From: Dysidea avara
Lineage: Eukaryota > Porifera > Demospongiae > Dictyoceratida > Dysideidae
NCBI RefSeq assembly: GCF_963678975.1
Contig: NC_089274.1
Location: 26,325,053 to 26,389,052, forward strand
DNA length: 64,000 bases
Reading direction: 5' to 3'
The position numbers and the translations under genes were made by a program. The notes beneath the pieces are model-generated. The model ran no database searches. It worked only from the letters and a program-made list of their open reading frames with translations, and was not told where the DNA came from. Of this stretch, positions 33,641-47,017 are shown piece by piece; the first letter of the stretch is position 1, and each line of letters begins with the position of its first letter.

Positions 33641-36190
33641 TTGCCATGGGATGTGTCATCTGTATAGGTTGTTGTAAAGTAGTAGGAGATCATTACTTGA
33701 CAGTAATCTCTACTTGTCTTACAGTTAAAAGTATTGATAAACCAGCATGGCTACATTTGGGATTAAATCTATGCATATAACCTCCTCCTTAATTGTTTCA
33801 GCACATTTTGCATTACTTGCATTTTTTGTTGTAACTTTTTGTTGTGTACAGATGGAAATTTATTACACAATCTAGCTATTTCTGATCACATACATAAATA
33901 ACTGCTTAAGGTTGTTTTGTTACGTCCATCTTCTTTAGAATTCTATCTCATCACCAAGCTGTATAGCTACTCCTACTCACATATGCTAATAAAAAACTGT
34001 CAAACAATTGCATTTGTTTTTAAAAGATGAAATGAAAGTCTGAGAGTAACTTAGATATAGTGTCAAAGGTAATGTATATTTGGAGTGCACAATTGCTCAA
34101 GGAATGTTCAGGCGCTTCACACACATATTCACAAAAATTGCTGTAGAAGTTTATGCACCAAATAGCTATCTGACTTTCTTTTTTTGCTACAGCAGCCCTC
34201 CAAGGAAATATTTGGATTAACATGTAGAAGAATCAGTTATTGTTTATACAGACTACCAGCCTTGTTGTGCAGGAAAAAATGATTGATGAATTCATATTTA
34301 GAGCAACCTTAGTTATGAAAATTCTTTAACTGGATTTATATGGTCTGTATGTATAACACCCAAACAGTAAACGATGCATGATAATATGCAGCCAAACAAA
34401 CTAACTGTTTGGGTGCCTGGTTTTCTGTTTGTCATATAGACTGCACAATAAAATAAATTGAATTAATCAAAACGCTATAACTATGTTTAAAATTCTGTAA
34501 CTGCTGGAATGCGCTAATAAAAGTTTCTTTAACTGTCCATGGACAGTCTCCTTTTTCAGTCTCATTTTGATAACATACCCCTTTTGGGTCATAGAGCTGG
34601 TTTTTTCTTTTAATTTTCCAGGCTTCACTGGCACAATCTTTTCTTACAGCAAATCTGTTTTTGGATTACTACCAGCTACTATTACTAGTTCTTTTTTTGT
34701 TCATATAGTCACATATTATTTAGTTAAGACGGCTACAGTACTTTCAGTGTACATAAATTGAAAGTGCTAATCTACCTATATTACAAATTTATGGCATCCA
34801 GCACAAAGTAGAGTGACTATTATAGCTATACTGGATTGATCAAACAATCATTTTCAGTTTTTTGTTATGTAATTCTACTGTTGTTTGCCGGTCTAAAGCT
34901 ATACTTGCAGCTGTTGAGTGATAGTTGTGGTGCAGTGTGAAGTGGAATAAAAATATTGTTCAACAAATGGATTTGCTAAATTTTGGGACCACTTGGCCAG
35001 CAGTTTGACATACAGTACCATCATGTATGTCATTGTAGAAATAAAGTTCATGTATGTGGAGTGATGATAATTATATACCCATGGTCTGTGTCATGTAGAT
35101 TAGTCTGATTACCTACTCTTCTTTGTGCATTCCTGCTACAATGCTTTAAATCTATTCTCAGTTGATCCCATGCCAAACAATAGTTGTATGTACCTTTCTG
35201 GTAGTTGCATCTTATCTCCTGTATGTAGCTTCTTGTATAGGAAACTTGCACAGATTGGACATACAATGTATCCAGGTGTAAAAAGTGCATGCATGGGAGT
35301 GAATCAAAATAGTTTGTTCATTGTAATACACATATTAATCTGTATATGATTACAGGTGGGGGGAGGGAGAGATTTCAGTATACATATATACGTAGTTTAG
35401 CTAGTAGCTACACTTTAAACATTATTTATGCATATATATCCCGTGCAATAAACATGGGCGCATACATTTTATTTTCATATACCAGCCATACTGCGCCTTC
35501 TTAAGTGAATCTTCCATCTCAATAAAGTACATCATCCCATGTTATTCCCTCATTTGATTGACTGCAGTTAGTTAATAGCAGTAACTGAGTAGTTATATTT
35601 ACATAGACTTATACTTGTATACCTGTTTACAATTTCATTCATCTTGAGATGTGACTTAAAGTAGGGTCACTGAAACAGCCACTTGGAACCAATCTGTCTT
35701 TTGAGGTAGCCTTCTGTGTTGGTCTATTATAAGTCCTTAGAGCAGGCAAGCAAGCAGACCAAATACCTAAACAACGCTTGCAACACATTTTCCTAGTTCA
35801 TGAAATACACAAGTAGTCCATTTACAGACAATGTCATGCATGCATCCAAGTATTGTGCTCCATCATGGCAGTGGTCTACTTACCTGTCTAATTTAGTGGG
35901 CTTCTATTGCAGCTGGGGACTTATATACCTACCAAACCATCACCCAATCATTTGAGTCTATCCTGCGCACAGTGGTAACTAAGATGAAGGTAATATTAAC
36001 CTCTAGACTGAAAATGTCATAAGTTATGGCCATGCATTATTATATATGTAGTAAGGTATTCATGCGTGCACCAACTTACAACTCACAAAGCATATAATAC
36101 CAGCTACATATAGCATGCGTGTTCATTTTGTACGTACGTATGTTTGTACATACACACACACCGCCCCGGGCACACACACATCTTATCATC
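33641..36190. other. Intergenic, no gene recognised
   Basis: Contains several short frames, the longest about 80 codons, without domain similarity or splice linkage. AT-rich throughout. Confidence 0.5.
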
Positions 36191-36199
36191 TTATCGGCC

Positions 36200-36645
36200 T
36201 GTCTGTTGACAATAGCAGGGTCCTGGTTCTGAAGAACTGGACCTGGCACAAACTTAGCTTAAGCATTATTGCTGGTGCCGGGTGAGATCACTTTTGCGAT
36301 GGAACATTCTGCTACATCCACAGTAGAACTCTGTTTGTTTTGGTGGAGGAGGCTGACTGGAACATGTACTTACAATGTCTGGTTAAATCTCCAGAGCGAC
36401 TAAAAGTTCTCCCACAGCCACAGACAAAAAGCCAGTGACCACAGTGGGACCCCTAGCAACTCCTTTGGATGAAATGGTTTGGCAAATCATGCCACCTTGA
36501 ACAATCCTTGGCTACCTCATACCAACTGAGAGCATCCAACCCCATCCTCTGAACATCCCTGAAAGCTACATCCTTCCACCACAGCTTAGGTACATAAAAT
36601 GGTCTAGTAGTTAAAAGTTCTCCAAACAGCATCTGCTTAGGTAAA
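36200..36645 (-). mobile_element. 3' fragment of a LINE-type retrotransposon ORF2
   Basis: Minus-strand translation gives KQMLFGELLTTRPFYVPKLW, then WKDVAFRDVQRMG, DALSWYEVAKDCSRWHDL. This is the usual ending of LINE reverse-transcriptase proteins (PKQLLYGEL...RP..K.RWKDV..RDL...GI....W...A.DR..WR). After a stop, a GRTFSRSGDLTRHCK zinc-finger-like tail follows at about 36370-36420. Frame breaks show it is a decayed fragment. The polymerase region is not present in the window. Confidence 0.6.
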
Positions 36646-36662
36646 CACACACACACATACAT

Positions 36663-36709
<47 letters not shown>

Positions 36710-36791
36710 GACATACAGACACACACGTACACACACACAACACACATTCATACACACACACAGAGAGACATACAGACACGTACACACACGT

Positions 36792-36885
<94 letters not shown>

Positions 36886-36960
36886 CACACACACACTGTG
36901 ACACACATACATACATACATACATACATACATACATACACACACATGCGTGTGCGCACAC
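36646..36960. repeat. (AC)n compound microsatellite
   Basis: CA repeats in two long blocks (about 36660-36700 and 36790-36895) with CATA tetranucleotides (36905-36940). Long His-Thr and Cys-Val frames here are repeat artefacts. Confidence 0.95.
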
Positions 36961-36969
36961 GCACGTATG

Positions 36970-37319
36970 CATAGGCGGTGGAAAGGGGGGGGCTAGGGGG
37001 CTAAAGCCTCCCCCCCTCAGAATGATATCACACCGAAATTATCTTTCTTGGAGTGGGGCTGAAAACCGTGATAAAGATCGAGATACTCTAATAGAGCAGT
37101 CACTCTAATAAAGTAGTCAGTGTGTAGCGAGCTATGTAAGGATTTTTATGTAGTTTATCAGCTAGAAATGGTAGCTGGTGAGGTGGAAAGCTTTTGTCAG
37201 TTGGTTGTGACCTTTTTTTTTTTTTTTTTTTTTTTGGTCTCACCTTACCAAACTATAGAAATAAGTCTGGGTCAGCTCAGCGGAGGCCCCCCTCATATTA
37301 ACTACTTCCTCCGCCGCTG
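36970..37319. mobile_element. hAT-like MITE, 350 bp, perfect 8 bp duplication
   Basis: CACGTATG occurs at 36962-36969 and again at 37320-37327. The ends CATAGGCGGTGGAA and (reverse complement of the right end) CAGCGGCGGAGGAA form inverted repeats. Inside are the CTATTAG double motif (37078-37120) and a poly-T run of about 26 (from 37211). The duplication length supports hAT. It has no coding capacity. Confidence 0.8.
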
Positions 37320-37327
37320 CACGTATG

Positions 37328-38680
37328 TAATTTCTTTGATCACATGATCACCTGTTATTCAACTAAGTTTAGAATATTAATCTACTGTCTGTTGACAGTA
37401 AATTGTAATTTAATTTTGTAATATGACCTGTACACGTTAAAATGAATAGTCTTTCAACCTTACACCTATATTCAGTGGTCCATGAAAATGTTGATTTAAT
37501 GATCTAATTGTAATGTAAGTTGTAATACAATTTTATAATGTTCCTATATACACAAAGCAGAGTGTGTATATATATGATGTTATGGTAGAATGAATAGCCA
37601 TTTAACCTTAAACATACTAATATCATTATAGTATACCAATATTATTATAGTATACTAATATTTATAGTATACCCATGGTCCACCTACTAATTGCCATTTG
37701 TCTACATACCAGCAAACTGATCTGACAGCTCTTACTACTTAGTAACTAGTAACCATTCATGGATAAATTTGACTTTTTTGTTTATTATTTATTGGCCTCA
37801 CCATTATAGTATGCCCACTGTATGATACAAGTGCTACATATGTGAGTTTTTTGGTACAAATATAATTCTAACTTAATAAAAATAGAGTTTACAAAATACT
37901 ATAATATAGCACTTAGCTTGAATAGTTCTATACATTGGTAGCAGTAGCTATGATGAGTTATTTCTGTGATCTAACATTTAATAAAAGATCTGACTAACTT
38001 TGACCAAACACTAGTCTTTATATATATTGAGAATGCAGAGTCAAGTTGCTATGTAAATATAAACTGGTAGCTACTTTAATTCAATAGTGATGTGGTCTTT
38101 TCAGTTATTTTATTTCACACTAGGCAGTGCAAATATTTTTTTATCGATTAATCAACAAAATATGATTTTCTAGCCAGAACATATTTAACCTATATATGCT
38201 TATTTCAACTAATAAGTTAAAATCTTACAGCTTTTTAAAATCATAATTTTTCTGGGGTTACTAGTACTCCTTGTCACCACCCCTGGGCACTAGTGCTGGA
38301 CAAAAGATTGAACGAAGTACTTGACTTTCAGATGTTGTAAAGTCAACCACTGGGCTACCGCGGTTGGATTGGACTCTACGCAAGCAGGTGATAGCTGACC
38401 GTAAAAGAGAAAAAGTTAATAGAGCACTACAGCCAAGATATCAACAAGCTATAATATGGTTATGATCACTTTTACTTTCCATAATTATCTATTTAGGTGG
38501 GTAATAAATCTCATACACTCCACCTTGTTTTCTAATATACTCCACACCTCAGGAACAACATAACATATGCTCAAAATCTAGGTTTATCCAATGAGTACGC
38601 ATTATTAACTTACAGTGATGCAATGAGGGCGACATAGCTGAATAAACTGTTCATCCAACCATAGCTAATTAATCCTTTTT
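37328..38680. other. Intergenic, no gene seen
   Basis: Very AT-rich DNA with a local AATATTATTATAGTATAC-type tandem near 37615-37675. It lies upstream of the collagen-like gene. Confidence 0.5.
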
Positions 38681-38758
38681 ATGTCAAAACTTTACTCTAT
38701 AAAAGCCAGCTTTACTGTTGTAGTTCACAGCTCACAGTCCAACTTAGTAGTTACTAAA

Positions 38759-39872
38759 ATGAAGATAGCTGGTTCTCAAAACAATTTCAATTTTGCTTTG
38801 ATACTTAGTTTGGTCTTGTCACTGGTTTGCTTAGTGATAGTGTTTGTGGGTGGATGGCATTTCCAGTCTTCACTGGTTGAGGAGAAGGTGAAAACAGAGG
38901 CACAAGAAGCAACTTAAAGAAAGTGTAAAGGAGCAACTTGATCAGCTACAAATCCAACTAGTAATATTGGAAAATCAGTATGAAGTGAGTATTTCATCTT
39001 TTCGTTTTGCATAATTACTTAATTATTTATGCACGCATATTATTGTACAGTGTTTTATATACCATCTCCATAATTCTATATAGAATAATCTTCAAGCCCC
39101 TAATGAAGCTGACAACAACAACAATAACAATGTTACTAGTAAACGCAACATATTTAAAAGAGCAGCCACTGATGTTTATAACTGCAGTGAAGGAATAATT
39201 GTCATTAAAGGAAAAGATGGTCAGGATGGACTACCAGGACCTCCAGGACCTCCAGGACCTCCTGGACCTGTTGGACACAAGAGAGATGCAGAACCTATTG
39301 AACCAGGTTCTGGATTAGGTGGAGGATCTGAAACTGGTGGAGTGGTGTATGTACGATGGGGCCATAAATCTTGTCCAAACACAGGAGCAGAATTGGTATA
39401 TTCCAGCAAAGTAGGTGGCTCATACGTTTCTCATCAAGGAGGTGGTGGTAATGCGCAATGTCTACCAGATGATCCAGAGTATTTTAAGACCATTGGTGGA
39501 ACACAAAACTTGGGGTTTATGTATGGGACAGAGCATAAGTTAACAGATAGTTTAGTAGGCAGTTCACACAACACCGATGTTGTGTGTGCTGTATGCTATG
39601 TCCCTACAAGAAATGTTGCTTACACACTGCCAGCTAAGTACACTTGTCCAACTGGATGGACCAGAGAATACCACAGCTATTTGATGAGTGAGCATTATAA
39701 TCATCACCGATCAACATTCTCCTGTGTTGATGAGAGCCTCTCTTCAGTAAATGGTTCAGGCAACAATAACAATGGCTTTCTCTTTCATACGGTAGAAGCA
39801 GTATGTGGAATACTATCATGTCCTCCCTATGACAGAAACAGTGAGCTGTCTTGTGCTGTGTGCACCAAATAG
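38759..39872 (+). CDS. Short-chain collagen C4-like transmembrane protein, with an apparent frameshift in exon 1
   Basis: Exon 1 (ATG 38759, in-frame alternative 38681) encodes a type II anchor, FALILSLVLSLVCLVIVFVG, then a coiled-coil-like stalk. The initial frame stops at 38915. The downstream frame (QLKESVKEQLDQLQIQL) joins through the donor at 38985 to exon 2 (39084-39872, phase 0). One extra base around 38904-38909 explains the shift. Exon 2 has an Asn-rich stretch, a KRNIFKR basic site, and a short Gly-X-Y run (GLPGPPGPPGPPGPV). It then has the C-terminal module YVRWGHKSCPNTGAELVY ... PDDPEY ... CAVCY ... LSCAVCTK. That module is typical of sponge/cnidarian short-chain collagen C4-like proteins, presumed extracellular matrix or cuticle components. 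Whether the gene is functional depends on the frameshift: polymorphism, assembly error or recent pseudogene. Confidence 0.75.
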
Positions 39873-40600
39873 AGCAACTCAGTTTCTTATATAAGAACTT
39901 AGTGAGTGACAAAGTGTTAGAAATAGTGACTCTTATTCAGGTCTTTTTTGCTTTGAACATTGTAGCTATACAAAATACACACATGACTTTTGGTTATTTC
40001 ACTTGCATAAAAACTAAAGGTATGTGATGTGTTCGTAAATAATTTGAGCTATGCAATAATGTTCACATTTGCACTATATAAAATACAGAGTTACACATGT
40101 TCATTGTGTTGTTTATGGTATATACATAGTCTAGTAGATATACGGAGGTAGAAAAAATTGTTGCATGTGGCATCACTAGCAGACACATTTTAGTAATCAT
40201 GTGATACCTTGATGAATTGTAGCTATTTTTTGTAAATATAATGTATGGTGGATTTCACTTTTACACATGATAGCTATATGCTGCGGGTATAAAGAAGGCC
40301 TAAATCATGCAACATTCCATGAAGATAAAAATGAAAAAATAATATGGAGAATTACAAACAGACCAAGAACATTCATAAAGCCCCCTTCCTCCCTCGGAAA
40401 GTACGTACCATTCAACTGGTCTGCTACATTCCACACTATTGTTTTAAATAACAAATATTCTCACACTGCTTATAATGGTTCCACCTGTGCTATGGGCCAC
40501 ATGGGTTATATATAATACAGGAAAGGATGCAAAGACATGAGATGGCAGCGTGGAAGTGAAAGTACGTAATAAGGAGATAAACAGCTGCAGATTGTATATA
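39873..40600. other. 3' flank of the collagen-like gene
   Basis: No further gene seen. AT-rich DNA up to a foldback fragment. Confidence 0.4.
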
Positions 40601-40604
40601 GCAT

Positions 40605-42940
40605 AACATCATTGCAGCCATTTGTTCTTTGCTGCCACCTTTGATTTCACAACCTTTTCCACCCAGGCTTTTGAAGGCCACACCCTTTTCAAGAGCGACT
40701 CCAGGAATTTTGGTGACAGATTTCCAAATTTTCTCACTTAAATATAGCTGGGTCTAGGGGCATGCTCTCCCAGGAAACTTTTGAAAATGTTGAGATTGAA
40801 TCTGGTAACAATTTTCACCAAAAAATCTTTAAAGCTGATGTTTTAAATATATGTTAGGAATTGCGATACAGGCTGCTGGTGATTGTTTCTACCAGCATAG
40901 CATCAGGATCAGGCTAAACATAAAACTATGTTGGTCTGGGAGCATGCCCCCAAGGAAATTCTTCAGATATTAAACACTCTGAGATACAATTGTTACAGGC
41001 AAACAACGTAACTTCAAAATGTGATTTTTCTATTAGGGTAGCTGACTGCTCTATTAGAGTATTCCATCTGAACCTTTGATACCTTTGAAAATCAATGTAT
41101 AATCAATTCTAATGAACTGAATATACTTCACCAGTTTCTGGAAACCTCAGAAATCCTGTTCCTGCTTTTTACAGCTTAGCTGTTTTTGCATAGTTATATT
41201 ATAACAATTGCTAATAATATCAGTCAGATCACCACAAAATAATTTTAAGCAAGTTTAAAGATGACCAAAATAAAGTGTAGGTCATCTACAGTATACCTGT
41301 ACAGCATACTATAGTGCCACCCAAAGATTGCAGATCTGCATGGATGTTTGCATTATATCGATCAGTATAATTATGAAGATAATCTTTGCTGCATACCTCA
41401 AGATATCATAATATTATGAATGCAGCCATGTACTGCCAGTTGAAGTATATATGTACACTACAAGTCCATGCATGATGCATAGGATATTTCAAAGGTGATT
41501 TCTAGGTGTCACAAAAGCAGGGTCGCTGTCCCCAGTTGCTGATTATGAGATTCTTTCAATAAATTTAGTACAGATTAATGATTCCAACTATTTTCAGCAA
41601 ATAGCTAGTAACCATTAAGTCCCTTTACTTATACTAGTGGTCATGCATGAGGTAAATAGTGACAGTGTTAGTGGATCATATCTAGATCACGTAACTGGAA
41701 ATAGAAATCTATTGTACCAAGCTGTGATAAAAGGGTGTGGCCTCAAAAAGACCAGGAAAAGTTGTATAATCAATGTTAGCAGCCAATATGCCAATTGTTT
41801 TAATGATCACACATTATGTTAGTAATGTCACATTTACTGACTGCATGACTGACTGACAGACAGACAGACAGACTGACAGACTGACTGGTCCTACACATGA
41901 AGTCTATAATAAGTACACAAATGTTTGCATCAAAATTACCTACACATAGAGTACCGGCAGCTTTTCAATACATGAATGGACTAACAGTAAGAGCCATTGA
42001 TAATCAGAATCCTTTCTGTTGACATTCTTATGGCCACTGACACTATAAGTCTTTTGGCTTACTGGTCAAATTGTAGGTATATTATATTGTATTATTGTAT
42101 TGTTTGCTTTTTTTGAGAACTATTAATATAAATGAATGTGACCAGATTTTTGACCATTCAAGGGATCTTCCACCATACATCCACTGAATTCAGTCAGGGG
42201 TAGATCTAGGGGTGTTTAAACTGGTCAAGTATATTCAAGCAGTTAATTGATTTGCAAAGGTTCAGATTGAAATACTCTAATAGAGCATGCAGTCAACTAC
42301 CCTAATAGAACAGTCACATTTTTGCATTATTATTATTTAGTTACCTCTACCAACACAGTAAAAATCACATCTCAGAGTACCTGAATTTTTTCTAGGAGTA
42401 TGCCCTCAGACCCCCAGAATGGCATCCATATTTGTTGTACATTTGTTTCAAACTCAGCTTGCTCCTGATACAATGCCAGCAGAAACAAACAAGCCTACAT
42501 TAATACTGTCAGTTTTAAAGATTGAAATTGTTACTGACAAATTTGGTAATTAAACACCAGAGGCAGCGATCCTACTACACTGGCATTCACCGATATACTA
42601 GTATTTCACCGATATACTGGTATTTTGATAGTTTTCAAAAATTTCCTTGGGAAGCATGCCCCCAGACCACCCTAGATTTAAGTGTGCATGCAACAACAAA
42701 AAATTTGGACAGCTGTCACCAAACTTTCTGGAGCCGTCTTTGATTCTATATAGCTATAAAGATAACTTTGTTCAAATATATGTAAGCCAGATATATGTTC
42801 AGTGATGTTGCAAATCTCTTCTTACCAAATTTGAAGCCATTAACCATTTTTTCAGTCTTTAGTTATGAATCGTGGTAGCTATGTTGATAGCATGTGGGAG
42901 ACTACTTTTCGCAAATCTGGCCACATATAAATTTTAAAAA
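40605..42940. repeat. Cluster of decayed DNA-element remnants
   Basis: It starts with a foldback arm fragment (GCAGCCATTTGTTCTTTGCTGC, 40614-40640). Several copies of a GGCATGC(T/C)C-CCAGGAAA block follow (about 40758, 40938, 42395 and 42650), often followed by a GAGATTGAAT-type segment. CTATTAG motifs lie at 41028-41070 and 42270-42315. A CAGGGGTAGATCTAGGGG hAT-like end lies at 42196. A GGCCACAT/TTTTCGCAAAT remnant at 42905-42930 resembles the end of the 243 bp MITE at 50939. No gene was recognised. Confidence 0.5.
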
Positions 42941-43052
42941 TTAAAGCACAATCTAAATTGTATTTGTAATTTAGCTAAATATATGCATGTAGTTACTAGT
43001 ATCATGTGTATAATTTACTTAACAGCCTATAATATCAATACAAAACTATATA

Positions 43053-45915
43053 TTAATGTTGCACATCTGATTCAGTTCTACTCTTAAGGATAAAGTTATT
43101 ATCAATTTCTGTCTCAGGTTTTTTCTGAACTATCTTTGCCATCATTTGATTCTTAACTGGTTTAAATACAAGATAAGTAAACATAATAATTATCAGAGGA
43201 AGCAGAAGATTTCGCAGTGACTGGAAATCTCTGTAACTTCCCAGTGTAAGCATATAAATCAATATAGCAACAAAATATCCAGTGCATAGAACAATTGCCA
43301 GCAATATAAAAGGAATGGGAATTCCAACACATTTCACAATGGTGACAAGACTGAAGCAAGTCAAATAGCCACATATAGCAAGCAAGACTACCATCACATA
43401 GACAGAAGCAGTTTGCAGTGGGTCATTAATGAATGCTAGTAACATATATGGTAAGAAATAGATACCCACAAACATGATATTTGCTGAAATCAGAGATGCA
43501 GTGATTACTATCACAAATTGTTTTCTTGAAAACTGGTTTGTACAAAGCAGTATAACGGGCCATAAAGTTATAACAGCAATTGTTGTGAGTATTGAAAAAC
43601 ATGAAGAAACATAGTTCATTACAAGATACACAAGATGATCCACGTTTTTTGCGTCATCACCACAACCACCACCATGACAAAACACTTCTTTTCCATAGTC
43701 ATGAAACCTTGAAATAGACAAGCCAGTGAACACAGTCAATAAAATAGTCACTGCTATATTGAACACAATCAATGCTGGTACATGCATGTTTCTTAAAATC
43801 TTGCTATTTTTAATTAATTTAATTTTAAACAAACCATATGTTAAATCTTTGTAATTTGTGATAACTTTTGAATCAATTACATGAGAATACTTCACTTCCA
43901 AGAGCCATTCCACAAGAGATGCCAGCATTGGATGGAGATAGAACAAAATCAAGAATAAGAGTAATAGTCCTAGAGCAAGTGGTAAAGGTATTGTGATGGT
44001 AACTATATCAACAATAATGTCATAACGTTTGTCATTGCTTTTGGCACGGAAATAAAACTTGTTGACAAAGTCTATTGGTTGATCATGGTAATCTATCACT
44101 GCATATGTCTTTATCTACATAACAAAGTAGAATATACGCAATAAATACAGTGGAAATGAGGCAGTTCAAATTGTTGTCCATACCTCTTAAATATCTGTAA
44201 CCATGGAATCATTGAAATGCACGTTAAAATACACAATGACTTAAGCAAAAGAAGTGCTGTTATTGGATACCAAATACATAGTGCTGTGTAATGTGGTAGG
44301 CAGAGGACAGTGATTACAAAAGTCCTGGTCACTGCTGTTAAATATAGAAACCAGCAAGTGGTAGTTATTATTTAATAAATAAAGAGATAGCTATAAACAG
44401 CAATTCTAAGGTGCATTGGGGATGGTTGGAACCATTGGATGTGACAAACAAGGACATTTTTCCAAGCAGTTATATTTCAATATTTGTGTATAAGAGTCAA
44501 CTTTCATACCTCGTTGTGTATGTCTAGTCTCAACTTTCATGTGAGATGCCATGTACCCAATCCAAACTTTGTATACTATTTTAGTGGATTACAGACCACA
44601 TAATATTATAGGCTGTATAGCCATATATGCATGTCCAATTTGTACCTGAGTCCACTGAATATTCTCAAAATTTGCCACAAATGCTTTTGGGAATTTCCTA
44701 AAATTTTCACCTATTATACTCTTCAGGTATTTCCATTATGCTTGCATTGTGCTCCTAGGTTAGCAACATTTCTTGCAATTATCTTGGAACACTTTAATCA
44801 GTGAATCCTCTATTAGTGTATTTCACTACAAAGTGACTGTTCTATTAGAGAGTATCGATCTAAAGAGTTATGTACAATGCATTTTGATTACTCTATTGCA
44901 GTTTCCACTGACTGCTCTATTAGGGAGTATCGATTTATTTTAATGGAATTAAGCTCCATGCATGCATAGTTTGCTAGCATTACGCTGGCGTATTATGTGC
45001 TTTTTTTATTATGCTGGCATATTAATGCAGGCCTACTATAATTTGTACTGTCCAGAAGATAACTGAGATCACATGCCCAGATAAGTATGTATGGATATGA
45101 GGGGCTCTATTGTAAAGCACTAAGTAGTACACTTTAATTGTGGTTTATTTGGCAATGACTGTAATTTGGTGTACAATTCAACAGACTATCAAATTCAAAA
45201 TATTTACTGCACTATATGTTTTTTTGCAAATTAAGAGCCATACCTAGAAATGGTCAGTGTTGGCCAAATGACCTGATATATTTGGCTATATACCCAAGTA
45301 GTAAATTCACCTAGCCTAAACATCATGCAAAGGTCACATGTATAAGTTTTCACTGACTGTATATTATCTTACTAGGTATGTCAGTCGAGAGAGTAGGTCA
45401 TTTTTAGGTCCCTTACAAAGACATGGTAGTTGGATGGTCACATCAGCCTCAGGTATATTTACAGCAAACAATGTCATCCAGAACAAGGGATCCGGGCCAA
45501 GCAAGTAAAGAGCTGTTGTACTCCAAACGTATAATTCTGAATCCGTACTATTAGTACAGTTTAAATAGGCATCTTCCTCCATTGAATCATAATCATAATC
45601 ATCATCACAATCAGTGTCATTGTTTGTGGAGTTGCAATTACAAACTTGAAATGTATAAATAATCCTAACAAATTCTGCTGGCTCTTCACCAGTACTATAA
45701 AAGGCTTCAGTAAGTTTATCAAGTAGATCCTTGTTGTTTAATAAATAGGAATGTAGCTGACTGTATTTCTTAATGCAGTCACAGTTATCTGTGTCATTAC
45801 AACTCTTACCGCTACTTTCAACTTGAGATGCTATCTCTTCAGCCTGACAAATGAACTGACAAGCTGAAAACATTAACAACATGGTCATGAACAAATTCAT
45901 TTTTGCTTTACCCAA
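43053..45915 (-). CDS. Signal-peptide-bearing multi-pass membrane protein, family not recognised (about 576 aa)
   Basis: The proposed exons are 45915-45417, 44334-44149 and 44098-43053. They join in phase 1 at both introns through GTAAGG and GTATTT donors; the second intron is only 50 nt. The protein begins with a signal peptide (MNLFMTMLLMFSACQFICQA). A Cys- and Asn-rich acidic ectodomain follows with at least five N-glycosylation sequons and a DDDYDYDSMEEDAY run. Exon 2 is mainly hydrophobic (FVITVLCLPHYTALCIWYP). Exon 3 contributes about seven or eight membrane segments, such as PLALGLLLLFLILFYLHPM, and a charged cytoplasmic tail ending SRTESDVQH. No known family was recognised. The exon 1 donor choice is inferred from phase: the stronger-looking GTAAGA site further downstream would give a stop in exon 2. 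A decayed duplicate lies at 32060-33640. Receptor or transporter function cannot be decided. Confidence 0.6.
44335..45416. other. Intron 1 of the membrane-protein gene
   Basis: About 1.1 kb with no other gene. It contains two CTATTAG(A/G)GAGTATCGAT motifs (44835-44860 and 44910-44933). Parts (near 45280-45320) resemble the decayed paralogue near 33190-33220, so the intron was duplicated with the gene. Confidence 0.5.
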
Positions 45916-46236
45916 ACTCTCTCACACACACACACAGACTCTTTGCATTGTGATTTAGTTCAAATGACATTTGAAGCAGTTGATTATATTTATTGTCATG
46001 CAAATATTTTTGGTAGATCTTAAACCACTAATTTCCTGTTATCAAATAGTCGCATAACAACAGTGTTACAATAATTTGATCAGGGCATATAACTGTACTG
46101 AAGGTGCTCAGAATCTGAAAAAGGTGTACGCGTATGGAGAATTATCATGTAGCAATGTAATCAATATTTTAAAAATGTTTATATTATTTTGAATAGACAC
46201 TGATCAAATTATTTATGAATCAATGACAACACTCAT

Positions 46237-46554
46237 CTATGTGATTAGAAGCAGGTACCCAAGCAAGCATGTAAATAATTCCATTTTAACGCCTGAAGAG
46301 TTTAAGAATATTATATTTAATTCGTTATGAGGAGCCATGTATATACCAAGTACTGTGAATGTAAAAACTCCCTGGGAAAGTACCATTACTATTACTACAG
46401 TTGGTCTACCACATACCACAAATTGCATTACCAAAATTTTCACACAATGCTGATAAAAGCCTCTCCTGCAGTTTAGGTCACGCCTATATGTGCAGCAGGT
46501 TGTAGTCAAATAGGTAAAAGATGAAAACATGAGATGATATGAAAACAACAACAA
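46237..46554 (-). other. Unassigned hydrophobic open frame, 105 codons
   Basis: The frame encodes Cys-rich and hydrophobic segments (VVIVMVLSQGVFTFTVLGIYM) and lies on the same strand upstream of the membrane-protein gene. It could be a fragment of a related membrane-protein exon. No splice link or family match can be seen, and composition alone could explain it. Confidence 0.15.
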
Positions 46555-46585
46555 AGTTAAAAAAGAATATATTTCACAGCTGTTA

Positions 46586-46763
46586 AAGTGGAACCCCTCT
46601 TAAAGGACACCTCTGAATTGAGGACAGCCTCTAAATAAAGGACACATGTCTAGGTCCCAAATCAATAGTACCAGTGCTTTATGAACTCCTGAATAAAGGA
46701 CACCTCTTTATGAAGGACAAGAATAAATTCCCCAGTGGTGTCCATCTTAGAGGGGTTCCACTG
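46586..46763. mobile_element. Tc1/mariner-type MITE, 178 bp
   Basis: Ends AAGTGGAACCCCTCTTAAAG and (reverse complement) CAGTGGAACCCCTCTAAGAT are inverted repeats flanked by TA on both sides. Internal AAAGGACACCTCT blocks repeat in both orientations. AGTGGAACC ends with TA duplication are common among pogo/Tc1-like MITEs. It has no coding capacity. Confidence 0.6.
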
Positions 46764-47017
46764 TATTATAGGTGTGATTGAAGTCATGAGAAAAACTGTT
46801 AGTGATTGGTTTTGCTTTGAATGGCTGTTACAATCCACTGTGGAACAGCAGATCTCTTAACTATAAAATATGTAGTATCATTATATATATTGATTTGTAT
46901 AGTGCAGCTTATGGCTACCACAGGAACAGACATCAAGTAATTGTGAGTTATAATTCAGAAAGAACTGTTCATGTACAAGTTCAACCAGATCTAGCTATCA
47001 CAGATACTATAGTGCAG

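Noticed and set aside
34567-34761. Hydrophobic 64-codon plus-strand frame
   Set aside because: AT-rich composition alone predicts such a frame; no flanking splice sites or relatives found.
36453-36996. Long Cys-Val and His-Thr frames on both strands
   Set aside because: They are translations of CA/GT microsatellite sequence.
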